Positions 62,268 to 64,000 of a stretch of DNA of 64,000 bases are shown in pieces. The position numbers and the translations under genes were made by a program. The DNA is from Neobacillus driksii (lineage in GTDB: Bacteria > Bacillota > Bacilli > Bacillales > Cytobacillaceae): positions 246,437 through 310,436 of the forward strand of contig NZ_JACCBX010000006.1 in NCBI RefSeq assembly GCF_013409995.1, given 5' to 3'. Every line of letters begins with the position of its first letter. The first letter of the stretch is position 1. The notes beneath the pieces are model-generated. The model was not told the DNA's origin. It made no database searches and was given only the letters and a program-made list of their open reading frames with translations.

Positions 62268-62417
62268 TATGAATGGTGTCTATATAGACTTAATAGGGAA
62301 TCTGGTGAGAATCCAGAACTGTACCCGCAACTGTAAGTGCTGACGAAATAATGATATCCACTGTCTACGGACGGGAAGGGATTAGAGTAGGTGGAAGCAC
62401 AAGCCAGGAAACCTGCC
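62268..62417 (+). ncRNA. Cobalamin riboswitch controlling ribonucleotide reductase
   Basis: Landmarks in order are AATAGGGAATC, GGTGAGAATCC, ACTGTACCCGCAACTGTAAG, CCACTG, ACGGGAAGG and AAGCCAGGAAACCTGCC. A further hairpin (TATCTTC/GGAAGATA, 62432-62459) and a terminator follow before the gene. B12 binding should end transcription before the reductase. Confidence 0.95.
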
Positions 62418-62522
62418 ATTTCTATTAAGTATTATCTTCTTCGGGAGCTGGGAAGATATAACGAGGGTATCCTACTATTACAGTGAATGAGCCTGTATGA
62501 TAGATTATTCCACGTTATCAAA

Positions 62523-62548
62523 CCCATCTTCATAGATGGGCTTTTTTT
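62523..62548 (+). terminator. Expression-platform terminator before ribonucleotide reductase
   Basis: CCCATCT and AGATGGG around TCAT form a 7-bp stem followed by CTTTTTTT, 47 bases before the start codon. Confidence 0.9.
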
Positions 62549-62594
62549 GTTTCACTCACGAAGTCATTATGAACAGAAATGAGGAATATTTAGT

Positions 62595-64000
62595 ATGGCA
62601 ATAAAAAGTGTTTATTCTGAAAAAGATTCAGTTTTAATGGCAGTGAAAAGAGCATCTGAAAAATATAATCTGGACACCACTGAAATAGATAAAAAGATCG
62701 CTAATCTTGAAGACTCTTCATTATATGAACAATCTCTTTTTTACGCATTAAATCAAATTTCAATGACCGAACCAAATTGGACATTTCTAGCAGCAAATCT
62801 GTATTTAGACGAACTATATCGAAATGCTTCTAGCAGCAGGGGGTACAAGCCTGAAAATAAATATGGAGACTTTTACTCGCTGATTGCTGAATTAACAAGA
62901 ATCGGAATCTATTCAGAGGATTTATTACATGATTATACAAAAGAAGAAATTGAGCTATTAGGCGCAGAAATAACAGCTGAACGTGACCATTTGTTTAATT
63001 ATATAGGGCTGTTTTTACTAGCGGACCGTTATTTGGCAAAGGATTACGAAGGGAAACTATATGAGTTGCCTCAAGAGCGCTTTATGATCATCGCCATGAC
63101 ATTGATGAGAAAAGAACAAAAGGCAAACAGGATAAACTTGGTAAAAGAGGCCTACTGGGCACTTAGCCACTTATATATGACCGTTGCTACACCCACTCTA
63201 TCAAATGCCGGAAAAAGCTTTGGGCAGCTCTCTTCCTGTTTTATTGATACAGTAGACGATTCTTTAGATGGAATTTATTTAAATAATTGGGATATTGCTA
63301 GATTAAGTAAAGATGGCGGCGGGCTAGGTGTTTATCTAGGCAAGGTACGTGCCTTAGGTTCAGATATCAAAAAATTCAAAGGTAATTCTTCTGGGGTGGT
63401 ACCATGGATTCGGCTTATAAATGATACAGCTGTGAGTGTTGACCAACTGGGCCAACGGCAGGGAGCGATTGCTGTTTATTTAGATGTTTTTCATAAGGAT
63501 ATTATGAATGGCTTTTTAGACTTAAAGACAAATAACGGGGACGAAAGACGAAAGGCACATGATATTTTTACAGGCGTGTCCATACCTGACTTGTTTATGA
63601 AGAAATTAGAAGAAGTAGATGAAAATGGACGAAGTGTTGGAGAATGGCATACCTTTTGTCCTCATCAAGTAAAACAAATAATGGGGTGGAAGGACCATGA
63701 TGGAAATCTTTTGGGCTTGGAAGATTTTTATGATGAGTGTGATGAGAAGTACTTTACCGAAAAGTATGAAGAAGCAGTAAACCATCCGTTTCTTCCTCGA
63801 AAAACCTATCGTGCCATGGATATTATGGCGAGGATTATGATTTCTCAATTAGAAACCGGTACGCCGTATATGTTTTATCGCGATGAGGTAAATCGTCAAA
63901 ATCCAAACAAACATGTTAGAGGAAAGGGTCGTGCGTCGATTTATTGCAGCAATTTGTGTACAGAGATAACACAAAATATGTCTGCCACAACGATTGTTAA
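62595..64000 (+). CDS. Class I ribonucleoside-diphosphate reductase alpha subunit, 3' partial
   Basis: The frame from ATG 62595 (GAGG upstream) stays open to the window end, giving the first 468 residues. It has ATPTLSNAG, QLSSCFIDTVDDS with the redox-active Cys, SKDGGGLGVYLGKVRALGS, GQRQGAIAVYLDVFH and SIYCSNLCTEI with the active-site Cys near the end of the visible part. No N-terminal ATP-cone is evident, so overall dATP feedback may be absent. This oxygen-dependent, B12-independent reductase is placed under a cobalamin riboswitch, which suggests that a B12-dependent class II enzyme exists elsewhere in the genome. The beta subunit gene probably follows outside the window. Confidence 0.93.
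   Translation, partial: MAIKSVYSEKDSVLMAVKRASEKYNLDTTEIDKKIANLEDSSLYEQSLFYALNQISMTEPNWTFLAANLYLDELYRNASSSRGYKPENKYGDFYSLIAELTRIGIYSEDLLHDYTKEEIELLGAEITAERDHLFNYIGLFLLADRYLAKDYEGKLYELPQERFMIIAMTLMRKEQKANRINLVKEAYWALSHLYMTVATPTLSNAGKSFGQLSSCFIDTVDDSLDGIYLNNWDIARLSKDGGGLGVYLGKVRALGSDIKKFKGNSSGVVPWIRLINDTAVSVDQLGQRQGAIAVYLDVFHKDIMNGFLDLKTNNGDERRKAHDIFTGVSIPDLFMKKLEEVDENGRSVGEWHTFCPHQVKQIMGWKDHDGNLLGLEDFYDECDEKYFTEKYEEAVNHPFLPRKTYRAMDIMARIMISQLETGTPYMFYRDEVNRQNPNKHVRGKGRASIYCSNLCTEITQNMSATTIV

Noticed and set aside
62210-62419. A 69-codon minus-strand frame
   Set aside because: It is the antisense of the plus-strand cobalamin riboswitch.

Overview
The window looks like a chromosomal segment of a low-GC, Gram-positive spore-former of the Bacillaceae (Bacillus/Neobacillus type). 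The reasons are AT-rich DNA, strong GGAGG ribosome sites, Bacillus-style regulators (YesM/YesN, PyrR and c-di-AMP leaders, cre sites), T-tailed hairpin terminators, and close relatives of B. subtilis yes/yte and ytmI-operon genes. The genus is an inference. I saw no rRNA, tRNA, insertion sequence, phage gene or CRISPR array.

1-34.2 kb is one large pectin/rhamnogalacturonan locus. It opens with the 3' part of a membrane-bound AraC regulator, a divergently split pair of LplB/LplC-type permeases, a DUF624 protein and a large sugar-binding lipoprotein. A tight run follows of enzymes without signal peptides (GH105, GH28, an alpha/beta-hydrolase esterase, a pectin-methylesterase-like protein, GH43) and then exported multidomain enzymes (GH28 with FN3 domains, a pectate lyase). 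After these come a GH78-like protein, an exported GH3, a YesM/YesN two-component system with its own binding protein, a second ABC importer whose binding protein is a paralogue of that one, and a full-length GH78 rhamnosidase. Exported enzymes cut pectin, two importers bring in oligosaccharides and cytoplasmic enzymes finish them. Cre-like sites at 2588, 17754, 19624 and 28029 suggest CcpA control.

34.3-41 kb holds independent small units. An MFS transporter has a leader with two PyrR-binding hairpins, one in an attenuator and one over the ribosome site. Then follow an HMGL-like aldolase, a metallophosphoesterase with a uracil-DNA-glycosylase-like gene on the minus strand, a 49-residue ORF, and an amino-acid permease behind a c-di-AMP (ydaO) riboswitch.

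41-58.6 kb is an organosulfur salvage region: a LysR regulator, an unrecognised 122-residue protein, three luciferase-like flavin monooxygenases, a Dpp/Gsi-type peptide importer with fused ATPases, a DUF2325 protein, and a run resembling the B. subtilis ytmI operon (glutaredoxin-like, cystine-type ABC importer, acetyltransferase, M20 deacetylase), ending in an FbpA-like protein and an FMN reductase. The likely scheme is import of S-substituted cysteine compounds, N-acetylation, flavin-dependent C-S cleavage and deacetylation to release cysteine. Three promoters share an inverted repeat (CTATCA...TGATAG, arms 41-42 bp end to end), a likely LysR operator. Several leaders also carry an AATTCC-type motif that could be a CymR site.

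58.8-64 kb has a small hypothetical gene, a decayed glycogen-synthase tail, and two divergent cobalamin riboswitches. One controls metE (minus strand) and the other a class I ribonucleotide reductase alpha subunit (plus strand, cut by the window end), so two B12-independent enzymes would be switched together.
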